Origin: Lobosporangium transversale
Lineage: Eukaryota > Mortierellomycota > Mortierellomycetes > Mortierellales > Mortierellaceae
Direction of reading: 5' to 3'
DNA: 64,000 nt
Assembly: GCF_002105155.1 (NCBI RefSeq)
Contig: NW_019028992.1
Span: forward strand, 703,001 to 767,000
The notes under the pieces were generated by a model. That model was not told where the DNA came from, did not search any database, and saw only the letters and a program-made list of their open reading frames with translations. Positions 45,041-56,690 of the stretch are shown here, one piece after another (position 1 is the first letter of the stretch; each line of letters begins with the position of its first letter). A program made the position numbers and the translations under genes.

Positions 45041-46835
45041 CCTTTAATCAAAATTGTGATATCGCCTTACCTTGAGATATCGCTCATGTCCAGCAAGATC
45101 AATAAATGACAAGACCTGAGGTCAAATGAAATGTCGCTTATTAATAAGATATACCTTACAGTTATATAAAAAAGAACAAAAAAATATACCTATATGCCTT
45201 ACTTTAGCGGCTTTTCCGCAGATTTCGTCCCAGGGAGCATTCCTGCCGTTTACCAGGGTAGAAACAGGCTGCGATTTGGCATCAAACCCCAAAATTTCCA
45301 TACCTACGGACGATGTTCGGCCGGAATCAATCTCGTGTTTATGTCTAAAAGGGATCAACGTCAAATGGCCCTTAGCAGACAAGGATTGGATCTTTTGATG
45401 CTATGAAAAAAAGAATGAGCTACGGATATCTTACCGGAACAAATTGACTCGTGCCTTTCCACGTCCATCATCAAGGACGCCTTTAGTAAGGACTCCTAGC
45501 AAAGTAGACTATAATAACATCATGGTGTGTTAATTACTTGTTCAGCTCTGTCAAGGCTATAGAATATATGGCCGTCAAATGGAAGCAACAAATATACCTT
45601 TCCGGCATCCTGATCGATTTGCGGAGCATAGCGATAAGAAAAAATAAAAAGACATATTAATATCAATATCTCTTCAAGATCGATCGAGCTAAATATAGGA
45701 GGTGAAAAAAAAAAAATCGCTACAACCGAGCAATTATACATACAACGTTTCCAACGACAGCGACGCGAAGCTCCAGTAATTCCTCAGCTGATTTGGGTAC
45801 TTTTCGAATCATGACATAGGATGTCTTGCCCGTTGATTGATCAGTACTATCGCCTGTTGCTCCCGATGTTGACTCTGGTAGTGATGGACCAGAGTTCTTC
45901 TCGAACATAATAGCGACTTCAGCGCCAATAGCAGAAGCAGCTGTCCGAACAGTTGAGAATGCAGTCTGATATTCGGTCTCTGTAAGGTTCATAGGAGCAC
46001 CATCCTCTATTTTTATAAAAGGCAGAAATATAGGAGACACGACAAGATTACATTGGGTTAACTTTCAAAAGATTTTTCTTTCTTTCTTTTTCCTTCTCAA
46101 AAGAAAATAATTGGATTAGGATTAGGATTGATTCATCAAGACTAACCTTCGATTCCAATCTCGAAGAGGGCCTCGCCAGAGCCCTCTCGTATCCTTGCTG
46201 CGAGCAAATTCTGAAGTGATTCCAAATGAGACTCTGTAGGATTAAGAAGTTGCTCCTGTAATGAATAAAGAAATATAATAGATTGAGTGATACAGTACTT
46301 TGCTGTTTTAGCGCAAATGAACAACCAACCACCAGTTGCCATGGATGCATTTTATGTGAGAGCCCTGTGAAAAAAAAGATGATGACCACATTTCCCCCTC
46401 GCGCAAAATATGCAAGTAATAGAGAGGAGAAAGGGCGCAAAGTCTAGGACTTTTTTATGGGACAATGGGCTTAGTAATGGTCACGAAGGTTCTCCGATGT
46501 CCGCTAATTGGCGAGTAGGAAAAGTAGAAGGAGGGGAAAAGCAAGGCAATGACCATTACCTTTAATGAGAGATCTTTGATGCCACTTCTTTGAGCCTCGA
46601 AACCAGCGAGGGGATCGTCAATATCATTCAAATCAAAGTCGTTGATGTTTAATGAGCTAGTTCCTTCAGTTGTATCAGCATCTATGGAGGTGACAGTGCT
46701 ATCCTTAGCTAAGTTCATGGCATTGAGTTTGTCAACTATTGATGTGGCTGTAGCATCCTGGGGGGAACCGGAAGCGTGAGGTATTGAGTGTTCAGCTGAT
46801 TTGTTTCCCCCTTTGACGTCGTCCTTCTTCAGCAT
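43868..46835 (-). CDS. GTPBP1: GTPBP1/GTPBP2-type translational GTPase
   Basis: Nine exons: 46560-46835, 46147-46255, 45744-46006, 45598-45609, 45435-45508, 45203-45344, 45071-45115, 44713-44955, 43868-44566; 620 aa. The N-terminus is Ser/Thr/Asp-rich. [20 protein letters not shown] and [13 protein letters not shown] lead into the EF-Tu-like G domain. G1 is [40 protein letters not shown] gives the switch I region, G3 is [15 protein letters not shown] and G4 is [10 protein letters not shown]. Domains 2 and 3 follow ([34 protein letters not shown]). GTPBP1 homologues act in ribosome rescue and mRNA decay in the cytosol. Exon 4 is a 12-nt microexon coding only DAGK of the P-loop. Frame and motif prove it: without it G1 is lost. 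Confidence 0.93.
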
Positions 46836-47740
46836 GCTTGAGAGAGAGAAATGGATAGAGAAATAGATAGTCGGGTCAATTTGCTTTATTCCCCAATTGT
46901 TCCTGAAGGAAGGACTGGTAGCTGGGTATGAATGTGTTTTGTTTGCAAGCGGCTACTTGAGTTCTTTGTTTTTTTTTGTTGTTGTTGTTTGGAAGGTAAG
47001 AAAAGCGGCCTTTTATAAAAAAAACGAATGAGAAAAAAAGTGAATGGGAGGGAGTCTGAATGGGCTGCATCAACAAGACGCTGACTGTTGTAAGCGCGAT
47101 TCTAGATGAGGCGCAGCTGAACCTTTTTTTTTCCCACTTACGATTTGGACCAAGCATGAGACAAAGTATTCTTTCTGACAGTATACAATATGTGCCCATG
47201 TACTCGCTCCAAAGGTGGAGGTTGGATCAGAGTCACTTTAACAAATCTGCATTAGGATTGAGGTTCATTCGCATGAGGCTGAGCACTTGTTGGATTCTGC
47301 TTGTTGGTTAATAGCATTCACAGAGATAATATCTTTCTTCGCACGGTCAAGCTCTCACCTGTAAGAGTCAGGAGGAGGCGCATTCGATTTGGTTTCTTCT
47401 GACTCACAATCACCTTTTTTCTTTAGTAAACTAGAAATAGCAAATAGACCTAGGTGCATGGATCTTTAAATTGTTTCTATGGGCTTCTTTTTTTTTTTTT
47501 TTTTTTAATATCTTGCTTCTTGACATGTTTTTCTTTTTTTTTTTTTTTTGATAACAAGGGCTCACGATTCTTGACATGTTTTTCTTTCAGAGGAAACACT
47601 TAAATCTATGACAGATCGTCGGTCGCACAATTCATTGCAACACTTCGGAATATGGTGATGTAAAAAAAATTCACTTGAAGTTGCAACTACACGTGAACAT
47701 GAAATTTGTACAGGTTTTTCTATTCAATAGCTCGGAAGGC
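46836..47740. other. Intergenic region upstream of GTPBP1
   Basis: It holds a 20-bp direct repeat (TTCTTGACATGTTTTTCTTT at 47517-47536 and 47568-47587) with T-runs between. No gene is supported. Confidence 0.5.
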
Positions 47741-47744
47741 TGGT

Positions 47745-47990
47745 AAGCCTGGCCTAGTGGCTAAAACTTCCCTCTCTGTAGAGGAGGGTCTGGGTTCCAA
47801 GCCCGGAAGATCCGTTTTCTCTTGGATCAAAGCAAGGGACAGAGAGGTATGGCCTCCAACCTGAGTATGGAGCAGGTTAATTTCGCTTTGTACTAACCCA
47901 GTCTTTGCATCGTCAAAAAATGTAACCGTACCATAGATTAGAGAAGAGTCCTTAGTAGAAGAAATTGTTTATTCGATGCACACCACTACC
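47745..47990 (+). repeat. tRNA-derived SINE-like element (or tRNA pseudogene)
   Basis: TGGCCTAGTGG at 47750-47760 fits a pol III A box. GGTTCCAAGCC at 47793-47803 fits a B box with one change, at normal spacing. CTGGG (47790-47794) and CCCGG (47802-47806) close a 7-nt TTCCAAG loop like a T arm. An acceptor stem is not clear, so it is not a working tRNA. The following 180 nt could be a SINE body; the right end is not defined. Confidence 0.45.
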
Positions 47991-48269
47991 AAATAAACCT
48001 TTCAAGGCTTTCTTCTAAGCCGGCAATCTGCCCCTGGTCTCTGACAGCAACTTCCCTACTGTTTTATCTTAACAGACAACAGGACCTTTTGGATGCCGAA
48101 GATGGCCTTGAAACTTCCAAACAGACCTATCCGCAGCTCTATCTAGTCTTGCTGAAAGAGAGCTTGAGCTGGAAAATACAAAGGTGAGCATGCACGCCAG
48201 GAGGCCAAAGCTGAAGTTGATAAAGAACTATCCAGTCACTCTGACTCGATTCGAGCTGCTGTAGAATAC

Positions 48270-49421
48270 CAAGGATACCCTTATCGACTGCGATCGTGCA
48301 CGCCAGAAGGCCAACTGCATGTTACTTGGCTCCCATGCGTGGCATACATGATGCAACTTTGCGTCAAAAAGTCCATTGCTAAGTCGAAGATGTGGAGTCC
48401 CTGTTGGAACAAGCCCAAAAGCTGTCAAGCTTGTTGCAGACCCCTAACGGCAGTGTGTACCTGAAAGTAGCGCAGAAGTCCTTAGGGGTAATTGAACTTA
48501 AAAGCGTAGGGATACACTGAGACGCGCTGGAATTCCTACTACATCATGGCCGAGCGCATTGTAGTTTTGTCCGAGGCCGTCGCAGAAATGATGGGAATAC
48601 TTGACCAGCCAGATATCCCACCAGAAATGAAAAGGTTCTGGAAATCTAATAGAGACACTTTTCTTTGTGGTGACAAGGTCAAGCAACTCAAAGAGGTAAT
48701 CGAGGTCCGATCCGCAATGGCTTTCACAGAGACGATGAGCGGCAAAGGTCCAGTTGTGCCGGAGTTATACCCAATGATCCACTCCATCATAACAGAAGAG
48801 TAAGAGTGATGTTCCCGGGAGCCACAGCTCTCCGTGCGGAGTTCGTCAGTCGTCTGCAAAAGAATTTTGATCTGGATAGCATACTAGACGCAATTCTGAT
48901 TAGAAAATCCTTGAACCCTGCGTTTGCTCATCATCGTTTGTTCCAGTATGAGAACCAGGACGACGCCGCTAATGATGCCAGTGCGCCAAAAACCTTAGCT
49001 ATCAAAGTTAGGAGCTGATACACGATGGTCAACAACGGATACTAAGAAATATGCGCAACTCTACTCTGATCCCCTAAGCCCTGAGGCTCTTGGCCGGCAC
49101 TTGAAGTTTAGTATCGCTGAATACAAGATACTAATGGAAAACATACCGGAGGCTTGCTCAACATACAAAGCAGAGCCAGAGACCTGGTGGCGCCACAGCC
49201 ACCGCACTGCGAGCTACTTGGCGCCCACTGCCCGCGCGTATTTGAGTGTCCAAGCCACGTCTGTCGCAAGTGAACGGCTTTTCGGCGACGTAGGGTATCT
49301 TCTCAGCGATAAAAGAGCAAACTTGAGCACTTGCGTCTTTACGAAAATGGTTCTATACAGGTCAATTCATAAAGTTTTGCAGTCAGGAAAAAGATTTGCT
49401 CTTGTGTCGGGAAATATATAA
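48270..49421 (+). pseudogene. Dead hAT-superfamily transposase
   Basis: Fragments in several frames read in the correct hAT order. CVAYMMQLCVKKSIA (cysteine/His region) is followed by DVESLLEQAQKLSSLLQTPN and TETRWNSYYIMAERIVVL, the conserved TRWNS motif. ALRAEFVSRLQKNFD comes next, and last the C-terminal dimerisation domain WWRHSHRTASYLAPTARAYL with SVQATSVASERLFGDVG and LLSDKRANL. Stops and frame changes (for example before TRWNS and after 49018) show it is not functional. It ends 40 bp before a hAT-type MITE, so this region is a transposon graveyard. Confidence 0.75.
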
Positions 49422-49460
49422 TTTCATTTATTAATTATCAATTAGAGATTCTCCTTTTCC

Positions 49461-49659
49461 CAGTGACTTGAACTGATGTACACCCCTCCCAATGACTTTC
49501 TGAGTAGGACTTTCTATTCTATTTTGATTCAATCGCGACCACAGAACGAGAAATATATTCTGAATGGTTTTTTTAAGTCGCCTTCGCGTCTCAATTCAAT
49601 CGTATTCTAAAAAATAGTAAAGTCAATGGGAGGGGGGTGTACATCAGTACGAAACACTG
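49461..49659. mobile_element. hAT-type MITE or end of a deleted hAT element
   Basis: A 199-bp element with long terminal inverted repeats. The left end is CAGTGACTTGAACTGATGTA plus a CACCCCTCCCAATGACTTT continuation. The right end (reverse strand) is CAGTGTTTCGTACTGATGTA plus CACCCCCCTCCCATTGACTTT. CAGTG ends are typical of hAT. No clear 8-bp target duplication can be seen, so it may be old. Confidence 0.65.
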
Positions 49660-50534
49660 CCTCAAAGTTTGTCGATATGCTACACTGCCAGCAAAGTCTA
49701 GGGTTTAATTTTCAATCACATGACCCATCCATCCCCAAATGTAGGAATTGAATGATCTTTAAGTTTTTTATTTTCACACACAAAGGTATTTAGGAGACAA
49801 TATCGAGTGGATGAATCCGGACAACTTATCGTTGCAATTATCCATCGATCCATAGATAAATGAAAAGCGACTCAACTATCTAACACTTTCTACATCAGCA
49901 ATCATTTATTTGATTTGGACTGGAAAACAAGAAGAAAGATCTCTAATGTTATCGTGGAGAAGTCGCCAAACCCTTGTCTTTACGCATGGTTATATCATAC
50001 ACGCTTTTTATTTTCTTGGCGCCAGTTTTTTTTTTTTTTTTTTTTTTTTTTAGACCAGGAGAATCCAAAATCAACTTTATCACCTATGGGAGCTGATATT
50101 TTATGATAGTTATGGTTCTCAGTCTGATGAAAAGATGTTGGAATGAATGTAGTTGATCAAGGATGTCTGGATTTTGAATGAACAGCGATTCCAGGAATTG
50201 GTGCAATTAGCTTTTTTTCTGCAATCGATAATCTTACTGGAAGAAACAGAAAACTTGATCAGCTACTTGACTCACACATCTTTTCATCAACTGAGACTCG
50301 ATGGCACTGTAGAGGAATATTAGCTTCCATTTGAGATAAACTAGATTTTTGGACCCAACGATGCAAGGATATAATATGATCATTCGTGGAGATACTCAAA
50401 CGGGATATTAGGGGAAAATATCCGTGGAAAACATCTTGATTATCAGCTGCGAGATCAATTGAACTCAACACTTTTGCATATACGTTTTTTGTTGTTCTTG
50501 TTGGCGTTACGACAATCAATCGTTTAGACTAAAA
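49660..50534. other. Intergenic region upstream of RPL15 copy 2
   Basis: T-run at about 50027-50051. The last 30 bp before the ATG match the leader of RPL15 copy 1; farther upstream the two flanks share only scattered blocks. Confidence 0.5.
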
Positions 50535-51149
50535 ATGGGAGCCTACAAGTATCTCGAGGAGTTGGCCAAGAAGAAGCAGTCTGATGTTATGCGCTTCTTG
50601 CTCCGCGTTCGCTGCTGGGAGTACCGTCAGTTGAATGTCATCCACCGCGCCTCGCGCCCCTCGCGCCCTGACAAGGCTCGTCGCTTGGGATACAAGGCCA
50701 AGCAGGGATATGTCATCTACCGTATCCGTGTCCGCCGTGGTGGTCGCAAAAAGCCTGTTCCCAAGGGTGCTACCTATGGCAAGCCTGGTGGACATGGTGT
50801 GAATCAGCTCAAGTACCAGCGTTCGCTCCAGGCCACTGCTGAGGAGCGTGTTGGCCGCAAGTGCGGTAACTTGCGTGTCCTCAACTCGTACTGGGTCAAC
50901 CAGGATTCGACCTACAAGTACTTCGAAGTCATCTTGGTCGATCCCTCCCACAAGGCCATCCGTCGCGATCCCCGTATCAACTGGATTGTCAACCCTGTCC
51001 ACAAGCGCCGTGAGGCTCGTGGTCTTACCTCAGCCACCAAGAAGAACCGTGGTCACGGCAAGGGCCATGGCTTCAACAAGACCATTGGCTCTGGTCGCCG
51101 CGCCAACTGGAAGAGACGCAACACCCTCTCTCTCCGTCGCTACCGTTAA
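50535..51149 (+). CDS. RPL15: 60S ribosomal protein L15 (eL15), copy 2
   Basis: An intronless 204-aa protein identical to the copy at 21857. Only two synonymous bases differ over 615 bp (G at 50861, T at 51146). The leader just before the ATG (ATCAATCGTTTAGACTAAAA) is also shared. The 3' flank shares short pieces such as GGGCAT.TACTTG, with many changes. Both copies look functional: intact frame, same start, biased codons and an own AATAAA-like signal downstream (GGAAATAAATG). Same strand, 28.7 kb apart. Confidence 0.97.
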   Translation: MGAYKYLEELAKKKQSDVMRFLLRVRCWEYRQLNVIHRASRPSRPDKARRLGYKAKQGYVIYRIRVRRGGRKKPVPKGATYGKPGGHGVNQLKYQRSLQATAEERVGRKCGNLRVLNSYWVNQDSTYKYFEVILVDPSHKAIRRDPRINWIVNPVHKRREARGLTSATKKNRGHGKGHGFNKTIGSGRRANWKRRNTLSLRRYR

Positions 51150-51485
51150 AGTATCCTCCTTTCTTTCTTTCTTTCTTTTTTTTTTTTTCTGGAATTGGGC
51201 ATCTACTTGATCGTTTTCTTTTTATTTTTGACTTGCCATCTCAGCTGAGTCGTTTTCATATCTGGAAATAAATGTTTAATGTGTTCTCCAATATACTTTC
51301 GAAAACGAGCATTACTGGAAACCATGTTTGATGGCAAGTCCAGTTGCACTATGGACAATTCATATGAGATGGATGCAAACCAATTTTTGATTGGTGATTA
51401 AGGAGTTCTTTTGCGAACATGTCAAGCATACTTGCTCCTCAACACTTGATATATTTTAAGTAGAAATGATCTTTTAAATGATGCA

Positions 51486-51800
51486 TTATTCAAATAACAT
51501 ATGGTGCGCTTTTTGCGATAGGACGATACACTTGAAGAACTGGAGGAAATGTATGGCCCAGTATTGTTTTGCCTCATTGGCTTTGAAGGTATCATTAGGT
51601 GTTGTCGCCGAGGAAGGGTGATATTCAGCGAACTGATAAGCCTCAAATATGATTCTCCAGCAGATATCGATTGGGTGTAGTTGAACTTTTTTGGCGAAGG
51701 CTGGCATGTTTACGTGCTCTGCGCTATCTTTTAATAGGGATAACACCCATTGGGATTGCTTGTTGAACGAGCTGTATGTCAGTTTGATAGTGAATCTCAT
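51486..51800 (-). CDS. Hypothetical 104-aa open frame, doubtful
   Basis: The frame MRFTIKLTYSSFNKQ ... HPIDICWRIIFEAYQFAEYH ... AIHFLQFFKCIVL is open and has protein-like composition (aromatics, balanced charge). No family is recognised, no promoter stands out and codon use is not biased. It could be a fragment of a decayed repeat-family gene like the others nearby. Confidence 0.25.
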   Translation of the reverse strand: MRFTIKLTYSSFNKQSQWVLSLLKDSAEHVNMPAFAKKVQLHPIDICWRIIFEAYQFAEYHPSSATTPNDTFKANEAKQYWAIHFLQFFKCIVLSQKAHHMLFE

Positions 51801-52734
51801 TTCGTCAATCGTTGAGTAAATGTCATAATGTGATAATCAAAATATTTCCAGCCAAGAGAGACGCGCCCCAGAGCCAGAGATTCTTGACCACCAGTCCGCA
51901 CCTCAGTTGGGCCGGCAACCCTATTCATCACTGACGAATGGTAAATTGCCCTGCCTCAAGAAAGCAATGCATTGGAAAGGTGTTTGTGTTACTCTTGTAC
52001 ACATCAAATATCAAATGTTCTCCTTCACAGATCGCGTCTACAATGCACTAGAGATTTAAATTGTGAAGCTCTGAAATCAAGAATGTGAAAAATATTCAAA
52101 AGGTTAAAGACTTTGTGCATCAATACCCCAGCTTGCATTTTTCTTGGTCTTTTACCCCTGCTTGACCCATTGGGCTTGTTGTCCTCCGCTTGAGGCAACC
52201 CAGCCTTTCCTTTTATCTAATCCGCTGGATTTTGCTCAACCTTCCCTTACTTTCCATAGCTTCAGTAGCAGCTGTCGTCGCTGTCGTCGTTGTCCTCCTC
52301 ATTGGTTCTTTAGGCTTGCTTCCTTCTCCCTGATATGACACAGAGATTGAAGCCATATAAACCCATCAAGCATATGAGACTTTTTTTTTTTTTTTTTTTT
52401 TTTCTTCTTTTCTTTTTCTTTTTGTAAAGCAAGGTAAGAGACCCAGTCCATAAAGTCGATATCATTTATCGCGAACATGGACGCTGCTGCAACAAGAATT
52501 GGCGGCGGTCCAATCATTTCCCTTCATTTCCAGCCATTGAGAAAAGTAAAAAAACGAGTTTAAATCATTGACTCCTCCGCTCCGCTCTTCACAAAATCCC
52601 GCTGCGTACTCTCTCCACACATCTTTTTTTCTTTTTTCATCTTTCATCTTTTCCCTTTCACCTTCCCTCACCTACACCTCCGCCTTTACTTCTTATTTTC
52701 GATTTCAGTTTCCCTAGAAACAAAAATTAATAAA
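51801..52734. other. Intergenic region
   Basis: It contains a T-run at 52381-52403 and the T/C-rich leader of the cupin gene. No gene supported. Confidence 0.5.
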
Positions 52735-53278
52735 ATGAAGATCACTTCCCTAGAGTCCTTACCTGTTGCCTATGTCTCTCACGATTCAAAAGTAGAAAAA
52801 AAAGTCCTTTTGAAAAATGGGGAAGTGCCTCATGTCACCCAACTAGCTGTAGCGACACTGAAACCAGGCGAACAAGCATCAATGCATCATCACACAGACA
52901 TGACTGAGAGTACGAGAATCTCGTTTTTTTTTTTTTATCATTTTCTATAGAAAGAAACAGGTGCCTCTGTGGTTACTCATGTTTTATTATTATTACTATT
53001 TTTGTTCAACAATAGCATTTCACTTTCAGTCCGGATCAGGAGAGATGGAGGTTGATGGCAAGATCTTTAAAGTCAAAGCTGGTACAACTGTCACGGTCTT
53101 TCCAATGGAGGCACATGAGATCAGGTTAGGAGCATCAGAATCAATTTCACATTCTTCATTCTTCATTTAAATGTAGCTTGCAATGTGGAGTTTCATTCAT
53201 TAACAAGTGTTATAATTTTATCCTATCAGGAACAATGGGTCCAAGGACTTGGTCGTAATTTACTTTGGAATTGTCTGA
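52735..53278 (+). CDS. Small single-domain cupin protein
   Basis: Three exons, 52735-52909, 53016-53124 and 53230-53278, give 110 aa. The cupin 1 motif is KPGEQASMHHHTDMTETFHF across the first splice. The HHH and the following Glu are the metal ligands; GSGEMEVDGKIFKVKAGTTV continues it. Cupin 2 is VFPMEAHEIRNNGSKDLVVI with the fourth His. A Mn or Fe site is thus likely. Such 110-aa cupins occur as isomerases, dioxygenases or binding proteins; the substrate is not deducible. It is probably cytosolic, with no signal peptide. Splice sites (GTACGA, AATAG, GTTAGG, ATCAG) restore the motif exactly, which supports the model. Confidence 0.85.
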
Positions 53279-53801
53279 TCCCTCAGGACAGTAGGGCATT
53301 TCTTGATAACGGTTGCCCGACATTTATATTTATATCCCCTTCATTAATTAATAAAAAAACCATACATTTCAATTGTCCTACATTCTCTTTTTTCTGTGTT
53401 CCTGATCCATGCATCCTGGCATGCTCCCATAGGCTTGGAAGGGCTCCCTTTCTTTCCCTCTTGAAGATTATTTTAAGCTCCTCACAATATATTAGCTCGT
53501 ACCACGCACGTTCGAGGCATTGCATTCATCGCATCGCATTGCATTGCATTGCATTGCATTGTTTTTTTTTTTTTTTTTTTTTTTTTTAGTTTTTTATTTT
53601 TTATTACAGTACATCTTGACGACTCACTCCTCTTTTGTCATGACGACTCCTTAAAACCACAAGCCAAGAACCCAAAGACTAGAACAAGAGAAAAGCGATA
53701 CCCCGATTTTTTTTTCTTCTTTATCTTTCAATACCACCCTTTCTTTCTTTCTTTCTTTCATTTCCACAAGAAAAAAACAAGCTAAAAGAACCACGCTCAC
53801 A
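53279..53801. other. Intergenic region upstream of ALG9
   Basis: It includes a (GCATT/GCATC)n microsatellite at about 53519-53560, directly followed by a T-run of 26 nt, and a CTTT repeat in the ALG9 leader. No gene supported. Confidence 0.5.
53519..53560. repeat. GCATT pentanucleotide microsatellite
   Basis: GCATTGCATTCATCGCATCG followed by four GCATT units, ending in a T-run. Slippage-prone. Confidence 0.8.
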
Positions 53802-55251
53802 ATGTCAAATTCAACAGCAGGAGCTCGCCTGCGTAATAGGCATGAAACAAAAGCATTAGATCACATTTCAGGAAGCAAGTCCACAGAGACAACCAGTACA
53901 TTAACGGCTACAGAAACAGATATTAAGCAAACCATCAGACACAGGAGTCATGCCACCACAAATGATCATAGCAATGGAAATGGAAATGGAAATGGAAATG
54001 GAAATGGAAATGGAAATGGAAACGGGCATGGACAATCATCCAAACTTAATGGAATCTTAACAGACAAGAGAACTACAGCATACGAGCGCGATAATGACCA
54101 GGACAGTAGTGGCAGCGAAACAAATGAAGAGACCAATATTTCTCTACAGTACGTGAAGTTTTTTTTTATTACTGCTTTATTACACAAAGGAAGTTTTTGA
54201 CTCGAACTCATTTTATATCATGCTTTTTTTTTTTTTTTTTTTTTTTTTTTTGGTAGAGATTGGCCATACTGTCCATCTTTTTCGGTTGCATTCAAGGTAT
54301 TGTTTCTTGTACGTGCCTTGGCAGCGACTTATTCCAACATCTCGGACTGCGATGAAGTGTTCAATTTCTGGGAACCAATGCACTATCTTCAATATGGATC
54401 AGGATTGGAGACATGGGAGTATTCACCCGTCTATGCTATCAGAAGTTGGGCTTACATTCTGGCCAATGCTTTGCCTGCAGAGATCGCTCGTCTTGCTTTG
54501 AGTGCCAACCGTGTAAGATATCTTTGGGCCTTGTTGCCTTTTCGTGTGTGTGTTCCCTAGTTTGTCGGAGGAATTGGATCTTTTTTTTTTTTTCTGTAAG
54601 ATACCACTGTATTAACCTCTTATTTTTTTATTCGTTCTTTTCTTAATATAATAGCTTCAAGTATTTTTTATTTTGAGGATCATCTTGGGGGCACTATCAG
54701 CACATTGTGAAGCAACACTTTACAGAGCAGTGGTGGAGGAAGTGGATCCCAGGATAGGGCGGTATCTTTTCTTGGCCCTTATCAGTAGCGCAGGAACATG
54801 GATTGCCTCCAACGGTATAGTTACTTTGATCAGGCATCATGGAATTTCTACTTTAACCACTCATTTTCGTCTACAGTGAAAGAAGGAAGTTTATCCGAAG
54901 CTGACTTTTTTTTTTTCCCCCCTTCTTCTGACTATATGATGAAATCAAAACAGCATTCTTACCGTCATCGTTTGCCATGTATACCACCATGCTCTTCTTC
55001 AGCCAGATGCTTCAGTCCCCAGGCCAGCATTCATCAAAGAGAACATTTTGGGCCATCTTTTGGGTTGGGTTAGGTGCACTTCTTGGTTGGCCTTTTTCTG
55101 CTGCTGTGGGTCTACCGTTTGCACTCGAGGAATTGCTAATTCATAGCAGGGATCATAGTAAAAAGAAAACAGTCAGGTTCAGGGATTGGCGCGTGATGCG
55201 GCTGGTCCGTCTCACGACATTTGCAATCATAGTGCTGGGATGTGTATTGGT

Positions 55252-55293
<42 letters not shown>

Positions 55294-56656
55294 CTTTTCT
55301 TTTTTTATTGAGTGTCGTTTTGTTTTGATCCTTTCTATCGCGGTGATTAAATTACAAAATCTTCTATTATAGATCCCGATTATGATCATTGATCATTACT
55401 ATTACAAGAAATTGGTTATTGTCCCACTCAACATTGTTCTCTACAATGTGTTTGGAGGTGAAAATGTTGGACCTGACATTTTCGGTACAGAGCCCTGGTG
55501 GTTTTACATCTTGAATGGTCTCTTAAACTTTAATATACTCTTTGTTGCGGCCCTTGCCTCCTTCCCAATGTTGGTATGTATTAACATGTGGATGGCAACC
55601 TATCATTTAGTTATTCTCTTAGCTGCAATATGCATGGTCATGTATTGTTTACTGAAGCAAAAAAAAAAAAACAAACTTAGATCTTTGCGTATTTTACCAT
55701 CCCACACGTGCTTCCAAACCCAGCTACTAGTTTGAGGATTAAGAATCCACTTCTTTGGTTCACACTCAAGATTTCGCCTTTCTACCTTTGGTTTGCCATA
55801 TTCACAGCCCAACCTCATAAAGAAGAGCGCTTCCTTTTCGTCGTATACCCATTGATCTGTTTCAATGGTGTCTTGACCTTGTATCTGGGCCAAAAGATTG
55901 TACAATGTATACTCGATCGATTTGTCACGCGAACCAAGGTAGAAAACTAACCTTTTTGTTCAATTTCGGCTACAGCGTTTGTAGCTTTTTTTTTTTTTTT
56001 TTTTTTTTTTAATTGTCCATTCACTGACAGACTTTTTTTTTTTTTTTTTTATATAAAATTTGTAGACGGCAGCAATACACAAGTATTCTACTGGTTTAGT
56101 TTGGGTCATTCTGATTGCATCAGCACTCATCTCAATGTCCAGGATCGTTGCCCTGTATGACCATTATAATGCACCTATTGAAGTTTACAGGAAAGCATTT
56201 GATCTTGTCAAAGTTCCAGAATCAATCAGTGGTGTTGTTAGTATTGAAGGAACTGCTGCTGACCCATTAGTTCTGACGGATAAATCCACCGGATCAGGAG
56301 AGAAAAAACAAAAGGAAAAAGTGGAAACGATTCGAGTTTGTGTTGGAAAGGAATGGTACCGGTTTCCTTCACATTATTTCCTACCTGAAGGTGCAAAGCT
56401 TGGGTTCCTCAAGAGTCATTTTGATGGACTGTTACCGGGAGAATTCATAGAGATGAACGCCAGTAGTCGTACGGAACATTTGGGAGAAGAAAAAGAAGGA
56501 TTTGCAACTTTGCTTAAAAAGCCCTCTGCCACAGATGGTAAGGAGCATCAACCTATGCGACTTGACTGGCGGTGGAGTGCAGAAAGACGACCAGGAACTT
56601 CACATACTCCTAAGCTAATGAACAACGAAAACAAGGAGGTTCATGAGCATTATGTA

Positions 56657-56690
<34 letters not shown>

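Noticed and set aside
50529-51002. 157-aa minus frame opposite RPL15 (also at 21851-22324)
   Set aside because: Antisense shadow of a strongly codon-biased ribosomal gene.
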